Shown here piece by piece: positions 1-8,803 of a stretch of DNA of 64,000 nucleotides (positions within the stretch are counted from its first letter, which is position 1; each line of letters opens with the position of its first letter). The notes beneath the pieces were generated by a model. That model saw only the letters and a program-made list of their open reading frames with translations, made no database searches and had not been told where the DNA came from. The position numbers were made by a program, and so were the translations under genes. Source of the stretch: Aliarcobacter sp. (lineage in GTDB: Bacteria; Campylobacterota; Campylobacteria; Campylobacterales; Arcobacteraceae); contig JAQVBE010000001.1 in NCBI GenBank assembly GCA_028690445.1, forward strand, positions 124,001 through 188,000. The letters run 5' to 3'.

Positions 1-323
1 TTTTACTAGTTTGTATTTTTTCAAGATTGAATTTGATTTATCTTCTTGGATATTTTAAATTTAGTAAAGATAGTTTTTTATCTTTGGCTTTTGCAAATGG
101 CGGAGTTTTACAGCTAAAAATTTTTGCTTTGATTTATGTGATTATTGCATTTTTTATTGGAGTAAATGTTTTGGTTTTATTTGTTTTAAGTTTGGCAAGT
201 TTTTATGTTATTTTAAAAATCTTAAACAATAAATTTGCTTTTGTAAATGGCGATTGTTTGGGATTTACTCTTGAACACACAGAATTAATACTTTTAAATA
301 TAGGACTAGCGATAATATTATGA
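1..323 (+). CDS. cobS: Adenosylcobinamide-GDP ribazoletransferase (cobalamin synthase), C-terminal part
   Basis: This frame is open from the left edge, so the gene is cut and only its last 107 or so codons are present; the TTG at 27 is internal. What remains is hydrophobic, with two or three membrane segments, and ends in a segment (GDCLGFTLEHTEL) that matches the CobS C-terminal pattern GDxLGAxxExxE. CobS joins adenosylcobinamide-GDP and alpha-ribazole in the inner membrane, the last assembly steps of B12. The stop overlaps the start of the next gene by 4 bases (ATGA), which suggests translational coupling within a cobalamin operon. The neighbouring cobQ and cbiB support the call. Confidence 0.75.
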   Translation, partial: LLVCIFSRLNLIYLLGYFKFSKDSFLSLAFANGGVLQLKIFALIYVIIAFFIGVNVLVLFVLSLASFYVILKILNNKFAFVNGDCLGFTLEHTELILLNIGLAIIL

Positions 324-1333
324 AAACATTTGAACATGGCGGACAAATAGAAAAATTTGCATTTGATTTGGGTTGTAGTGTAAATGAAATAATAGATTTA
401 TCTTCAAATATAAATTTTGTAAAACCTCAAATCAACATTGATTTTAACTCTTTGGAGATTTCATCGTATCCAACTTATGATAAGTTATATGAAAAAATAG
501 CTTCAAATTATGGAGTTCAAACTTCTCAAATCGAGCTTTTCAACGGTGGAAGTAGTGCTATTTTTACTCTGTTTCGTCATTTAGCCTTAGAAACTTGTAC
601 TATTTATTCACCTGCATATTTGGAGTATAAAAAAGCGGCTTTAAATTTTGGATATAAGTTACAAACTATAAACAGATTTGAAGATATAAAAGAAGATGTA
701 AAAGAGAATTCTTTAGTAATTTTTGTAAATCCTTCAACTCCAGATGGAAAATATTATGACTTAGAAGAGTTGATGAAATCGTGGATAAAAAAATCTTGTA
801 CTATTTTAATAGATGAGAGTTTTTTAGATTTTTGTGATAAACCAAGTGCTATAAAATATTTAGAAACTTACGATAAATTATATATTCTAAAATCAATGAC
901 AAAGTTTTATTCAAGTGCAGGAATAAGAGTTGGAACAATAGTTTCTACAAAAGAGAATATTGAAAAACTAAAAAGATTTGAACCTATGTGGAAACTTTCA
1001 CAATTTGATTCAAACTATTTACAAGCAGCACTTGATGATAAACTTTTTAAGAGCTTCTCAAAAGAGATAAATCTAAAAAATAAAATAGAGTTAGAAAATA
1101 TCTTAAAAAGCTCAGCTTTAGTAGAAGAGATTTTTGAAAGTAGCGCAAATTATCTGCTTATAAAACTAAAAAATCTAAGTGCAAAAGAGTTCCAAGAAAA
1201 ACTAAAACCTTATAAAATAATGGTTAGAGATTGTTCAAATTTTGATTATTTAAACGAAAAATTTGTAAGAATTGCAGTGAAAAGTTCAAGTGCAAATGAG
1301 ATTTTACAAAGGGCTTTAAAAGAGATATGTTAA
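320..1333 (+). CDS. PLP-dependent threonine-phosphate decarboxylase-like (CobD/CobC) aminotransferase-fold protein
   Basis: 337 residues of the class I/II aminotransferase fold. The N-terminus (EHGG, then DLSSNIN) is typical of CobD/CobC and HisC-like proteins of cobalamin clusters. Visible PLP features are an Asp in ILIDESF (about D165) and the Schiff-base Lys in SMTKFYSSAGIRVG (about K195). The likely reaction is decarboxylation of L-threonine phosphate to the aminopropanol phosphate used by CbiB. That substrate is inferred from context (cobS upstream, cobQ and cbiB downstream), because HisC shares the fold; a separate full-length hisC lies at 54508, so this copy is unlikely to serve histidine synthesis. 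It overlaps the next gene by 7 bases. Confidence 0.8.
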   Translation: MKTFEHGGQIEKFAFDLGCSVNEIIDLSSNINFVKPQINIDFNSLEISSYPTYDKLYEKIASNYGVQTSQIELFNGGSSAIFTLFRHLALETCTIYSPAYLEYKKAALNFGYKLQTINRFEDIKEDVKENSLVIFVNPSTPDGKYYDLEELMKSWIKKSCTILIDESFLDFCDKPSAIKYLETYDKLYILKSMTKFYSSAGIRVGTIVSTKENIEKLKRFEPMWKLSQFDSNYLQAALDDKLFKSFSKEINLKNKIELENILKSSALVEEIFESSANYLLIKLKNLSAKEFQEKLKPYKIMVRDCSNFDYLNEKFVRIAVKSSSANEILQRALKEIC

Positions 1334-1929
1334 TAGAAAATAGATTTTTAAAATATATATCTTTTTTAATCTCTTTTATTTTTGTAACTTATGTGATTTA
1401 TATAATCATCACCTCTTTTTTTATAGTTAAAAATCAGTTTATAGATATTGGCGATGCAACTTATGTAAATCAAGTTAGAACGGATGATTACACTATAAAA
1501 TTGGCAAATTTTTTAACAAAAGATTGCAACAAAAATAAAGTTTGTGAAGTTCAAATGATGCTTGATTTTGTAACAGCAATTCCATATAAAATAAATGAAA
1601 GTATTGCAAGAAGTGCAAAACAAGTGGTTGAACAAAACTTTGGGGATTGTGATGACAAATCAAATTTACTGATTTCTATATTGAAAGTTCGTGGATATGA
1701 AGCCTATTTTGTGCTTGTTCCTGAACATATTTTTGTTATTGTAGATTTAGAAAAGTTGCCAAATAAGAAAGCACTTTATGTAAATGATAAAAGATTTTAT
1801 ATTTTAGAAAGTACAGCCACAAACTCTAAAATAGGTTTTCCTTTGAAATATAAATTAGAGCAAATAGAAGCAATAGTTGACCCATTTGTAAATAAAAAAT
1901 TAGTTATTGAGAAATTAGAATATAAGTAA
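1327..1929 (+). CDS. Membrane-anchored transglutaminase-like cysteine peptidase family protein
   Basis: 200 residues. One membrane segment at about 10-35 should hold the domain on the periplasmic side. The soluble part has the transglutaminase-like core: FGDCDDKSNLL with the candidate nucleophile C108, followed by PEHIFVIVD with H134 and D140, in the right order for a Cys-His-Asp triad. A second Cys pair (DCNKNKVC, 67-73) may form a disulfide. It sits between cobalamin genes with a 7-base overlap upstream and about 10 bases to the next start, so it is co-transcribed with them. No B12 role for this family is known to me; the substrate is unknown. Confidence 0.7.
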   Translation: MLIENRFLKYISFLISFIFVTYVIYIIITSFFIVKNQFIDIGDATYVNQVRTDDYTIKLANFLTKDCNKNKVCEVQMMLDFVTAIPYKINESIARSAKQVVEQNFGDCDDKSNLLISILKVRGYEAYFVLVPEHIFVIVDLEKLPNKKALYVNDKRFYILESTATNSKIGFPLKYKLEQIEAIVDPFVNKKLVIEKLEYK

Positions 1930-1938
1930 GGAGTTATA

Positions 1939-2625
1939 ATGAAAAACATAATAATCACTGGTGCTTCAAATGGAATAGGAAGAACAATAGCAAAAAACTT
2001 GCGAAAAAAATATCATGTAATAAATATAGATATTGTTGAAAATAAAATGGATGGAGTGGATTTTTATAAATGTGATTTATCTGATAAAGGGCAACTTTTA
2101 AAAACTATTGAAAAAATAAAATCAAACATAGATTCACTTTATGCACTTATAAATAATGCTGCAATGTTTTCAAAAAAGATTTTAGAGAAACAGACCTTTG
2201 AAGAGTGGGAAAATATAATAAATACAAATCTAACTGCTCCATATATTCTTTCAAAAGAGTTTGCAAATTTTCTAAAAGAATCACAAGGACATATTATAAA
2301 TATTTCTTCAACAAGAGCTTTAATGAGTGAAGAAGGAACTGAAGCTTATAGTGCTTCAAAAGGTGGAATAAGCTCTTTAACTCATGCACTTGCAATTTCA
2401 CTTAGCCCTGAAATAAAAGTAAATTCAATAACTCCTGGTTGGATAAATACAAATGAAGATTATCTTCCAACAAAAAATGATAATTTACAACATCCAAGCG
2501 GAAGAGTTGGAACTCCTGATGATGTTGTTGATGTTGTTAAATTTTTACTAAAAAATAAAGGTTTTATAACGGGAAGTGATTTTGTAATAGATGGTGGAAT
2601 GACTAAAAAAATGATTTATGTTTAG
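1939..2625 (+). CDS. Short-chain dehydrogenase/reductase (SDR)
   Basis: 228 residues, classical SDR. It has the N-terminal dinucleotide motif TGASNGIGR (about 7-15), an NNAA motif near residue 72, a catalytic Ser in INISSTRA and the YSASK pair (YxxxK) near residues 138-142, with a C-terminal TGSDFVIDGG typical of FabG-like enzymes. A good Shine-Dalgarno (AAGGAG) precedes the ATG. It reduces or oxidises an unidentified substrate with NAD(P). Its place in the cobalamin operon is notable but does not prove a role in B12 synthesis. Confidence 0.8.
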   Translation: MKNIIITGASNGIGRTIAKNLRKKYHVINIDIVENKMDGVDFYKCDLSDKGQLLKTIEKIKSNIDSLYALINNAAMFSKKILEKQTFEEWENIINTNLTAPYILSKEFANFLKESQGHIINISSTRALMSEEGTEAYSASKGGISSLTHALAISLSPEIKVNSITPGWINTNEDYLPTKNDNLQHPSGRVGTPDDVVDVVKFLLKNKGFITGSDFVIDGGMTKKMIYV

Positions 2626-2634
2626 GAACTTATA

Positions 2635-2685
2635 ATGGATAAATCAAATCAACAACTTCATAGAAATAGGAATCCTAATAAATGA
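2635..2685 (+). CDS. Possible 16-residue upstream peptide (MDKSNQQLHRNRNPNK)
   Basis: A very short frame with a good Shine-Dalgarno (AGGAA, 6 bases before ATG). Its stop TGA overlaps the cobQ ATG as ATGA. The cobQ start itself has its purine-rich site further upstream, so reading this peptide could carry ribosomes onto cobQ. It could equally be a chance frame. It is basic and polar with no recognisable domain. Confidence 0.3.
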   Translation: MDKSNQQLHRNRNPNK

Positions 2686-4073
2686 ATAACATCTCAATCT
2701 TCGGAACATCAAGTGACGCAGGAAAATCAACAATAACTTTTGTAATAGCAAAAATACTTCAAGATTTGGGCTACAGTGTTGCTCCCTTTAAAGCTCAAAA
2801 TGTATCAAATAACTCTCACGTTTGTGATGATGGAAGTGAAATTGCTATTGCTCAGTATTTTCAAGCTGAGGTTTTGGGTGTACAAACTTCTTATCATTTA
2901 AATCCAGTATTACTCAAATCAGGTCGAGGAAGTTCGGCTTCACTTATTGTTGAGGGGAAAGTTGTAACTTCTAAAGATGTACGAGAATATTATAGGGATT
3001 TAGACTTACTTAAACCAGCTGTGAAGCGATGTTTTGATTATTTGGATGCGAAGTATGATTGTGTTGTTTGTGAGGGTGCAGGAAGTCCCGTAGAGTTAAA
3101 TCTTATGGATAAAGATTTATCAAATATTTTTATAGCTACAGAATATAACACAAAAATCATTTTAGTAGCAGACATAGAAAAAGGTGGAGTTTTTGCTTCT
3201 ATTTGGGGAGTTTATAATCTATTGCCAGAAAAGTTACGAAAAAATGTAATAGGTGTGATTGTAAATAAATTCAGAGGTGATTTAACACTTTTTGATGAGG
3301 GAATTAGAATTATTCAAGAAGATTTTAAAATTCCGGTTTTAGGAGTTCTGCCATATTTACCTTTTAATCTTGGTTTTGAAGATAGTGCAAGTTTGAAAAA
3401 TTTTGTTCAACAACCACGAAATAAAAAACTAGATATTGCAGTGATTGCATATCCATATATGAGTAATTACAATGATTTTGAACCTTTGATTGCTGATGAT
3501 GAAGTTTTTGTGGAGTTTGTGAGTTCCAATATTTCACTTGAAAAGTTTGATTTAGTAATTTTGCCAGGAAGTAAACTTGTAATCAAAGATTTAAAATGGT
3601 TAAAACAAATGGGACTTTTTTCTCAAATACAAAATTATAATAAAAATATTTGTGCTATTTGTGGCGGTTATGAAATGATGTTTGAATCACTAAATGACAT
3701 TTATGCCCTTGAAAATGAAGAGTCTTTAAAAGAAGAGGGTTTTGCTTTTATTCCTGATAATATCATTTTTGAAAAAGAAAAAATCTTAGAAAAAAAGTCT
3801 TATGATTTATTTGGTGAAAAAATATCTGGATTTGAAATACATCATGGAATGTGCCAAAAATATCCAATATCATTTGAAAAAGAAAATTTCAAAGGAACTT
3901 TTGTACATCAAATTTTTGATAACAATGAATTTAGAACAAAATATTTAAAATCAATAAAAGCTGATTATATAGGTTTTGATTTTCAAGAGTACAAAAAACA
4001 AACGGTTGATAATTTTATCTCTACTTTAAAATCAAAACTCGATGTAGAACATATAATAAAAAGCATAAGCTAA
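2682..4073 (+). CDS. cobQ: Cobyric acid synthase, glutamine-hydrolysing
   Basis: 463 residues. The N-terminal half is a dethiobiotin-synthetase-like ATPase with GTSSDAGKST (P-loop, about residues 8-17) and FKAQNVSNNS. The C-terminal half is a class I glutamine amidotransferase whose nucleophile lies in AICGGYEMM, with a His-containing GFEIHHG further on. CobQ amidates four side chains of adenosylcobyrinic a,c-diamide. Length is slightly under the usual 480-510. The start follows the small frame at 2635. Its stop overlaps the convergent gene at 4070 by 4 bases, so this transcript and the opposite one run into each other with no room for a separate terminator. Confidence 0.93.
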   Translation: MNNISIFGTSSDAGKSTITFVIAKILQDLGYSVAPFKAQNVSNNSHVCDDGSEIAIAQYFQAEVLGVQTSYHLNPVLLKSGRGSSASLIVEGKVVTSKDVREYYRDLDLLKPAVKRCFDYLDAKYDCVVCEGAGSPVELNLMDKDLSNIFIATEYNTKIILVADIEKGGVFASIWGVYNLLPEKLRKNVIGVIVNKFRGDLTLFDEGIRIIQEDFKIPVLGVLPYLPFNLGFEDSASLKNFVQQPRNKKLDIAVIAYPYMSNYNDFEPLIADDEVFVEFVSSNISLEKFDLVILPGSKLVIKDLKWLKQMGLFSQIQNYNKNICAICGGYEMMFESLNDIYALENEESLKEEGFAFIPDNIIFEKEKILEKKSYDLFGEKISGFEIHHGMCQKYPISFEKENFKGTFVHQIFDNNEFRTKYLKSIKADYIGFDFQEYKKQTVDNFISTLKSKLDVEHIIKSIS

Positions 4074-5488
4074 AGAGCTTTTGCTTTTTTGATTATACTT
4101 TTTATCATATTGTTAAATACAAAATAGTGTAATGGAACTAATGCATACCAATACAATCTTCCTAAAACACCTTTTGGATAGAAGTAGGCTGATTGGATTA
4201 GTTTATTATCTTTGATTTTAAACTCAAGCCAAGCCGTTCCAGGAAGTTTCATTTGTGCGTAAAGTAAAAGTCTTTCATCTTTTTGTAAATCTACAACTTT
4301 CCAAAAATCCAAACAATCACTAATTCTTAAATCACATTGGCTTCTTCTTCCTCTTTTAAGTCCCACTCCACCAATTAATTTATCAATAATTCCTCTTAAT
4401 TCCCATAAAAAATCAAAGTCAAACCAGCCATTATCTCCACCGATTCCTATAAATACTTGATAAACTTTTGAAGCATCTAGGTCTGAAATATCCATCTCTT
4501 TTCTATCTATAAAAATAGCTTTTGAGATTTCATTTTGAACATTTTTCTCCCAAACTCCATCTCCTTTGTCATTCCATCTACTAATAACTTGATTTGCTTC
4601 TATCTCTTTTATGGCATTTTTTACAGATTCTTCATAAGAGATTGGAATAATATTTGGAAAATACTTTTTTGCATTGTCATTTTGAATTATAACCTCTGAT
4701 TTAAGTCCTTCAATCAAAGCTTTTGCAACCGCATAAGGAACAGGTGTAAAAAGATTTAACCAATATGAAGAGAGATTTATACTCATAAAAGGTAAGGTTA
4801 TTAAATATCTTTTTAGTCCTAAAGCCTTTGCAGTTTTTAACATCATATTTTTATAACTTAGTTGCTCACTTCCAATATCAACGATTAAATTTTCTTTCAT
4901 ATCTAAATACAAGGCATCATGAAGATATGATAAAACATCATTTACAGCTATTGGTTGAGCTTTTGTATCTACCCATTTTGGAGTCGTCATAACGGGAAGT
5001 TTTTCTGTTAAGTTTCTAATGATTTCAAAACTTGCACTTCCAGAACCAATTATAACTCCTGCTCTAACCCAAATAGTTTGGACATTTTTATTTGAACTTA
5101 AAATTTCTCCTGTTTCAATACGGCTGAGTAAATGTTCACTTGTATTTTCATCTTTTACACCCAAACCACCTAAATAAATGATTCTTTTAACGCCACATTC
5201 ATTTGCAACATCCAAAAAGTTTTGAGCCGATGTTTTATCTAGGTCTTTGTAGTTTTCATTACTCAAAGAGTGAATTAGATAATAAGCAATTTCGACATCT
5301 TTTAGGGCTTGTCTTAAAGACTCTTTATCAAAAGTATCACCTTCAATAATCTCTACATTTTTATCTATTGATGAAACGCTTTTTTTATTTCTAACAAGAA
5401 GCTTTAACTCTATATTTTCATCATTTAATAGTATTTGTTTTAATCTTCTTCCAATATATCCCGTTGAACCAGTAAGTAGTATTTTCAT
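4070..5488 (-). CDS. NAD(P)-binding epimerase-like protein with C-terminal DUF2867-type domain
   Basis: 472 residues. The N-terminal half is an atypical SDR of the NmrA/epimerase kind with GSTGYIGRRL (about 7-16), then YYLIHSL and a Rossmann core. The C-terminal half (from about 310) resembles DUF2867, with WFDFDFLWELRG and the closing GRLYWYALVPLHYFVF stretch, probably a lipid- or membrane-associated module. The substrate is unknown. It runs against the cobalamin operon and separates cobQ from cbiB, which suggests it inserted into a once continuous cluster. A Shine-Dalgarno (AAGGAG) precedes its ATG on the minus strand. Confidence 0.8.
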   Translation of the reverse strand: MKILLTGSTGYIGRRLKQILLNDENIELKLLVRNKKSVSSIDKNVEIIEGDTFDKESLRQALKDVEIAYYLIHSLSNENYKDLDKTSAQNFLDVANECGVKRIIYLGGLGVKDENTSEHLLSRIETGEILSSNKNVQTIWVRAGVIIGSGSASFEIIRNLTEKLPVMTTPKWVDTKAQPIAVNDVLSYLHDALYLDMKENLIVDIGSEQLSYKNMMLKTAKALGLKRYLITLPFMSINLSSYWLNLFTPVPYAVAKALIEGLKSEVIIQNDNAKKYFPNIIPISYEESVKNAIKEIEANQVISRWNDKGDGVWEKNVQNEISKAIFIDRKEMDISDLDASKVYQVFIGIGGDNGWFDFDFLWELRGIIDKLIGGVGLKRGRRSQCDLRISDCLDFWKVVDLQKDERLLLYAQMKLPGTAWLEFKIKDNKLIQSAYFYPKGVLGRLYWYALVPLHYFVFNNMIKSIIKKAKAL

Positions 5489-5581
5489 TTTGGGACTCCT
5501 TTTAATAAAGTAATGCTAGTATTTCGATAATTTAATTATATCACTAATAAAAAAATTATAAATAAGGAATATGTTAATTCG

Positions 5582-6472
5582 ATGTTTTATGAAGTGGCTT
5601 TAATCGCATATATTATAGATAGATTTTTTGGAGAGTTTGAAAAAGTGAAGTTTTTTAAACATCCTATTATTTTTATGGGAGATTATATCTCTTGGTTTCA
5701 AAAGAAGTTTTATAAGGATTCTATTTTTAGAGGATTCCTTTTAACTATTTCTTTAGTTTTTATAGTTTTTTGTATTGTTTATTTGATTTCATTTATAGAT
5801 AATATGTTTATTCAAGGTTTATTAGCTTCTTTTACACTTTCATCTAAAATGCTTTTTGATGCTGTAAAAGATGTGGTTTCAAGTGATGAAATAGAGACTA
5901 AAAGATATAAAATCTCTATGTTAGTTAGTCGTGATACAACAACTCTTTCAAATAGTGATATAAATAAAGCAGCTATTGAAACTTACGCTGAAAATCTAAG
6001 TGATGGAGTTATTGCGCCACTTTTTTATCTTTTATGTTTTGGAATAGTTGGAGCTTTTGTTTATAAAGCTATAAATACACTTGATTCTATGGTTGGATAT
6101 AGAAATGAAAAATATGAAAAGTTTGGAAAGTTTTCTGCAAGACTTGATGATGTGGCAAACTATATACCTTCAAGAATAACTGCTTTGATAATATCATTTT
6201 TATTTTTTTCTAAAAAAGCTTTTTTAGAGTTTTACAAATATGGGAAAAAACATGAAAGTTTTAATGCGGGACTTCCAATATCAGCATATGCTCTAGCTTT
6301 AAATGTTAAACTTGGCGGTCCTACTTCATATTTTGGAAAAATAAAAAATAAACCTTTCTTTGGAGATGGAAAAGAAAATATTGAAAATAGCGATGTTTTA
6401 AAGGCTTTAGAGTTTAAAACAAGACTTGATATATTTATAATAATTGTATTAATTTTAGGAGTTTTACTATGA
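5582..6472 (+). CDS. cbiB: Adenosylcobinamide-phosphate synthase
   Basis: 296 residues, polytopic membrane protein of the CbiB/CobD family. Family features seen: N-terminal YIIDRFFGE and HPIIFMGDYISW, SRDTTTLSNSDINKAAIETYAENLSDGVIAPLFY in the middle (read as short overlapping blocks), and a late GDGKENIE segment. It attaches aminopropanol phosphate to cobyric acid, the step between cobQ and cobS. The gene is divergent from the epimerase-like gene with about 90 bases between starts, so it has its own promoter. Its stop overlaps the next ATG (ATGA), implying coupling. Confidence 0.92.
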   Translation: MFYEVALIAYIIDRFFGEFEKVKFFKHPIIFMGDYISWFQKKFYKDSIFRGFLLTISLVFIVFCIVYLISFIDNMFIQGLLASFTLSSKMLFDAVKDVVSSDEIETKRYKISMLVSRDTTTLSNSDINKAAIETYAENLSDGVIAPLFYLLCFGIVGAFVYKAINTLDSMVGYRNEKYEKFGKFSARLDDVANYIPSRITALIISFLFFSKKAFLEFYKYGKKHESFNAGLPISAYALALNVKLGGPTSYFGKIKNKPFFGDGKENIENSDVLKALEFKTRLDIFIIIVLILGVLL

Positions 6473-6888
6473 CCTACGAAGAGTGGTTTATAAAGCAAGG
6501 TAATCTTCACGCAAATGTAATGAAGAAATTAACAGATAAATCAATTGATGAAGTAATAGAGTATTTTAGATTTGAGAATATGGTAAAAAATGAACCAGAT
6601 TTTTGCCCATTATATAAAGATAATAAAAAATGCCATGATATGGAAGATTTGAATTGTTATTTATGTGCATGTCCAAATTTTAGATTTAAAATGGAAGGAT
6701 TTGAAAAAACAGAAGATGGAAAAACACTTTTTTCAGTTTGTAATATCAAATCTCGTGATGGAAGCCAATATATAGGTGAAGATTATATTCACCAAAATTG
6801 TTCAGGCTGTATAGTGCCTCACAGGGCTAAATATATCAAAAAACACTTCAATACAAATTGGTTTGAAGTTATGAAAGATGTTCGATAA
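6469..6888 (+). CDS. Cysteine-rich small-domain (zf-like) protein of cobalamin clusters
   Basis: 139 residues. Cysteines appear in a fixed layout: FCPLYKDNKKCH, then NCYLCACPNF, then CN, then QNCSGCIVPHRAKYI. This fits the Pfam family called cysteine-rich small domain (zf-like), which I recall being found beside cobalamin genes. The pattern suggests zinc or an iron-sulfur cluster. The function is not established. It is translationally coupled to cbiB. A long hairpin terminator follows at 6891. Confidence 0.65.
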   Translation: MTYEEWFIKQGNLHANVMKKLTDKSIDEVIEYFRFENMVKNEPDFCPLYKDNKKCHDMEDLNCYLCACPNFRFKMEGFEKTEDGKTLFSVCNIKSRDGSQYIGEDYIHQNCSGCIVPHRAKYIKKHFNTNWFEVMKDVR

Positions 6889-6890
6889 AT

Positions 6891-6932
6891 AAAAACTATT
6901 TCATCATATTTATGATGAAGTAGTTTTTCCCC
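6891..6932 (+). terminator. Strong intrinsic terminator overlapping the kinase 3' end
   Basis: A 17-bp stem (6891-6907 pairing with 6912-6928, one G-U pair) with loop ATTT, closed by an A-run and a T-run on its outer sides, so it can work in both directions. It ends the cbiB transcript. On the other strand the right arm codes for the last residues of the histidine kinase (stop at 6896), so the hairpin is partly coding. Confidence 0.8.
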
Positions 6933-8119
6933 TCTTCGTATTTATATTCTAGTTTATAACCATGTAAATTTACAATTGTTTTTACAATATAAAGTCCTAA
7001 CCCAAAACCATCACTTCTTTTTTCTTCTTGTGAAAATGCCTCTGTATAATATGAAAGTTCATGTTTTAGTTGTTCTCCCATAGAAATAATTTCTATTTTT
7101 TCTTTATTTGCTTTGATTATTGCTTTTTTATTTGGTGAAAATTTTATTGCATTATCAATTAAATTTTTTAGAGCAATTGGCATCATTGAGTTATCAACTT
7201 TGAAATCAAAATCTTCAATTTGCGTTGTTAAGTTAATAGGATTTATCATCATAATTTCTAGAGTTCTATTATAAATATTTAAAAAACTATTTTCTTCTTT
7301 GTAAATCATTGTATTTTTAGAAGTTAGTTTTTCAACTGTTGCCAACTCTTTTATAATATCATCCATTCTTTTGAAAGCTCTTTGAAGGTTTAATCTGGTC
7401 TTTTCATCTTCTAAAGTTTCAGCAATAAACATTGCTTTTGTGATTGGAGTTTTAAGTTCATGCATCATGTTTCTCATAAATAAATCTTTTGATTTTGATT
7501 GATTATTTATGATATTTATAGCTTCATTAAAACTTTTTGCTATTGTTCCTACTTCATCTTGACTTGTGTAGTTTAATTTTATATCTTTATTTCCATTTGA
7601 AAATTCAATTAGTTGTTTATTTAAAAGTTTAAGAGGTTTTAGTTTTCTTTTTAAAATCTCATATAAAATTAAAAAAGTCAAAATAGAAACAATGAACCCA
7701 GCAATTATAAAAGCAATACTATAATTGTGACCATCTGAATCTTTTAACATAATGTTATAGCCATATTGTTGCACATAAATATAATAATTGCCATCATATT
7801 TATAAACACGATATGTTCCTAAATAGTTTTGAGTTATTGTTAATTCTTGAGCATTTTTTATAATTTCTAATCTCTTTTCTCTTTCTTCAATAGGCTTAAC
7901 TTTAAATTTTTTAAAAATAGTTAATAATGATTCTGCCGTTGGTTGATTTTGAAAAGAGCTTAAAAAAATTTCTGCTATTAATTCATATCTATTTTGTAAA
8001 GATATTTCATGTTTTTGTTGGTCATAGTTTATAAACATGGCAAATGTTATAAAAATAGAGATAAAAGCTAATGAAAATATTATATTTACAAAAGTAGAAA
8101 TAGAAATATTTTTTATCAT
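6896..8119 (-). CDS. Sensor histidine kinase (CprS-like)
   Basis: 407 residues. There are two membrane segments (about 10-28 and 137-157) enclosing a periplasmic sensor of about 110 residues, then HAMP, a HisKA region with the phosphoacceptor in MMHELKTPITKA, an N-box (LIDNAIKFSPN) and a G-box (GFGLGLYIVKTI). The DxG box is degenerate (SMGEQ), which is worth checking. It overlaps the response regulator by 4 bases and follows htrA, the same order as C. jejuni htrA-cprR-cprS, so a role in sensing envelope state is likely. The CprS equivalence is inferred from gene order. Confidence 0.85.
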   Translation of the reverse strand: MIKNISISTFVNIIFSLAFISIFITFAMFINYDQQKHEISLQNRYELIAEIFLSSFQNQPTAESLLTIFKKFKVKPIEEREKRLEIIKNAQELTITQNYLGTYRVYKYDGNYYIYVQQYGYNIMLKDSDGHNYSIAFIIAGFIVSILTFLILYEILKRKLKPLKLLNKQLIEFSNGNKDIKLNYTSQDEVGTIAKSFNEAINIINNQSKSKDLFMRNMMHELKTPITKAMFIAETLEDEKTRLNLQRAFKRMDDIIKELATVEKLTSKNTMIYKEENSFLNIYNRTLEIMMINPINLTTQIEDFDFKVDNSMMPIALKNLIDNAIKFSPNKKAIIKANKEKIEIISMGEQLKHELSYYTEAFSQEEKRSDGFGLGLYIVKTIVNLHGYKLEYKYEEGKNYFIINMMK

Positions 8120-8793
8120 ATTAACTGATACCCAATACCTCTTACCGATTTTATAGGCATAGTAGTTTCATCTATTTTTGCTAATTTTGTTCTAATTCTT
8201 GAAATTATTACATCAATATTTTTTAAAGATGAATCATCTTCAATATTATCACTTGCATAAATAAAATCTTCCCTTGCTACAACTCCATGATTTCTTTGAA
8301 TTAAAAGTTTTAAAATATCATATTCAGCAAGTGTCAAAGTAAGTGCAGTTCCTTGAAATAGGATTTGCATATCATCTTCTCTTACCTCAAAAAGTGAGTT
8401 TTGTTCTGGTTTTTTATGTTCATTATTTGAATCAACTCTTTTTAAAATAGTTTTGATTCTAGCTTGAAGTTCTCTTGGATTGTAAGGTTTTGGAAGATAA
8501 TCATCAGCACCTCGTTCAAGTCCCATAACTTTGTCTAAAATATCATCTCTTGCTGAACTAATAATAATTGGAATATTAGATTTTTCTCTTATTTTTGGAA
8601 TCAATTCTAAACCATCTATTTCAGGAAGAGTTAAATCTAAAATAATAAGTTGATAATCTTTATGAACATCAAGCATTGATAATCCATTATATGGACTATC
8701 TGTGTTTACTACTTCTATGTCAAACGATTTTAAATAATCAGTGATGATTTGAGCTAATTCTAGATCATCTTCTATCATAAGTACTTTTATAAT
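8116..8793 (-). CDS. OmpR-family response regulator (CprR-like), apparent AUU start
   Basis: Receiver domain with the phosphoacceptor Asp in LIILDLTLPEIDGLEL and a Lys in DDYLPKPYNPREL, then an OmpR/PhoB winged helix (C-terminal VRGIGYQL). The first ATG (8778) gives 220 residues but begins at MIEDD and loses the first half of strand beta-1. Reading five codons upstream, ATT ATA AAA GTA CTT, gives IIKVLMIEDD, the normal family beginning. The ATT at 8793-8791 sits 6 bases after AAAGGA, an ideal ribosome site. I therefore extend the gene to an AUU start (225 residues). It lies 10 bases after the htrA stop and overlaps the kinase. Confidence 0.85.
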   Translation of the reverse strand: MIKVLMIEDDLELAQIITDYLKSFDIEVVNTDSPYNGLSMLDVHKDYQLIILDLTLPEIDGLELIPKIREKSNIPIIISSARDDILDKVMGLERGADDYLPKPYNPRELQARIKTILKRVDSNNEHKKPEQNSLFEVREDDMQILFQGTALTLTLAEYDILKLLIQRNHGVVAREDFIYASDNIEDDSSLKNIDVIISRIRTKLAKIDETTMPIKSVRGIGYQLI

Positions 8794-8803
8794 GGGTTAT
8801 CCT

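Noticed and set aside
6232-6510. 92-codon minus-strand frame opposite cbiB
   Set aside because: Shadow of the cbiB 3' end; no family features.
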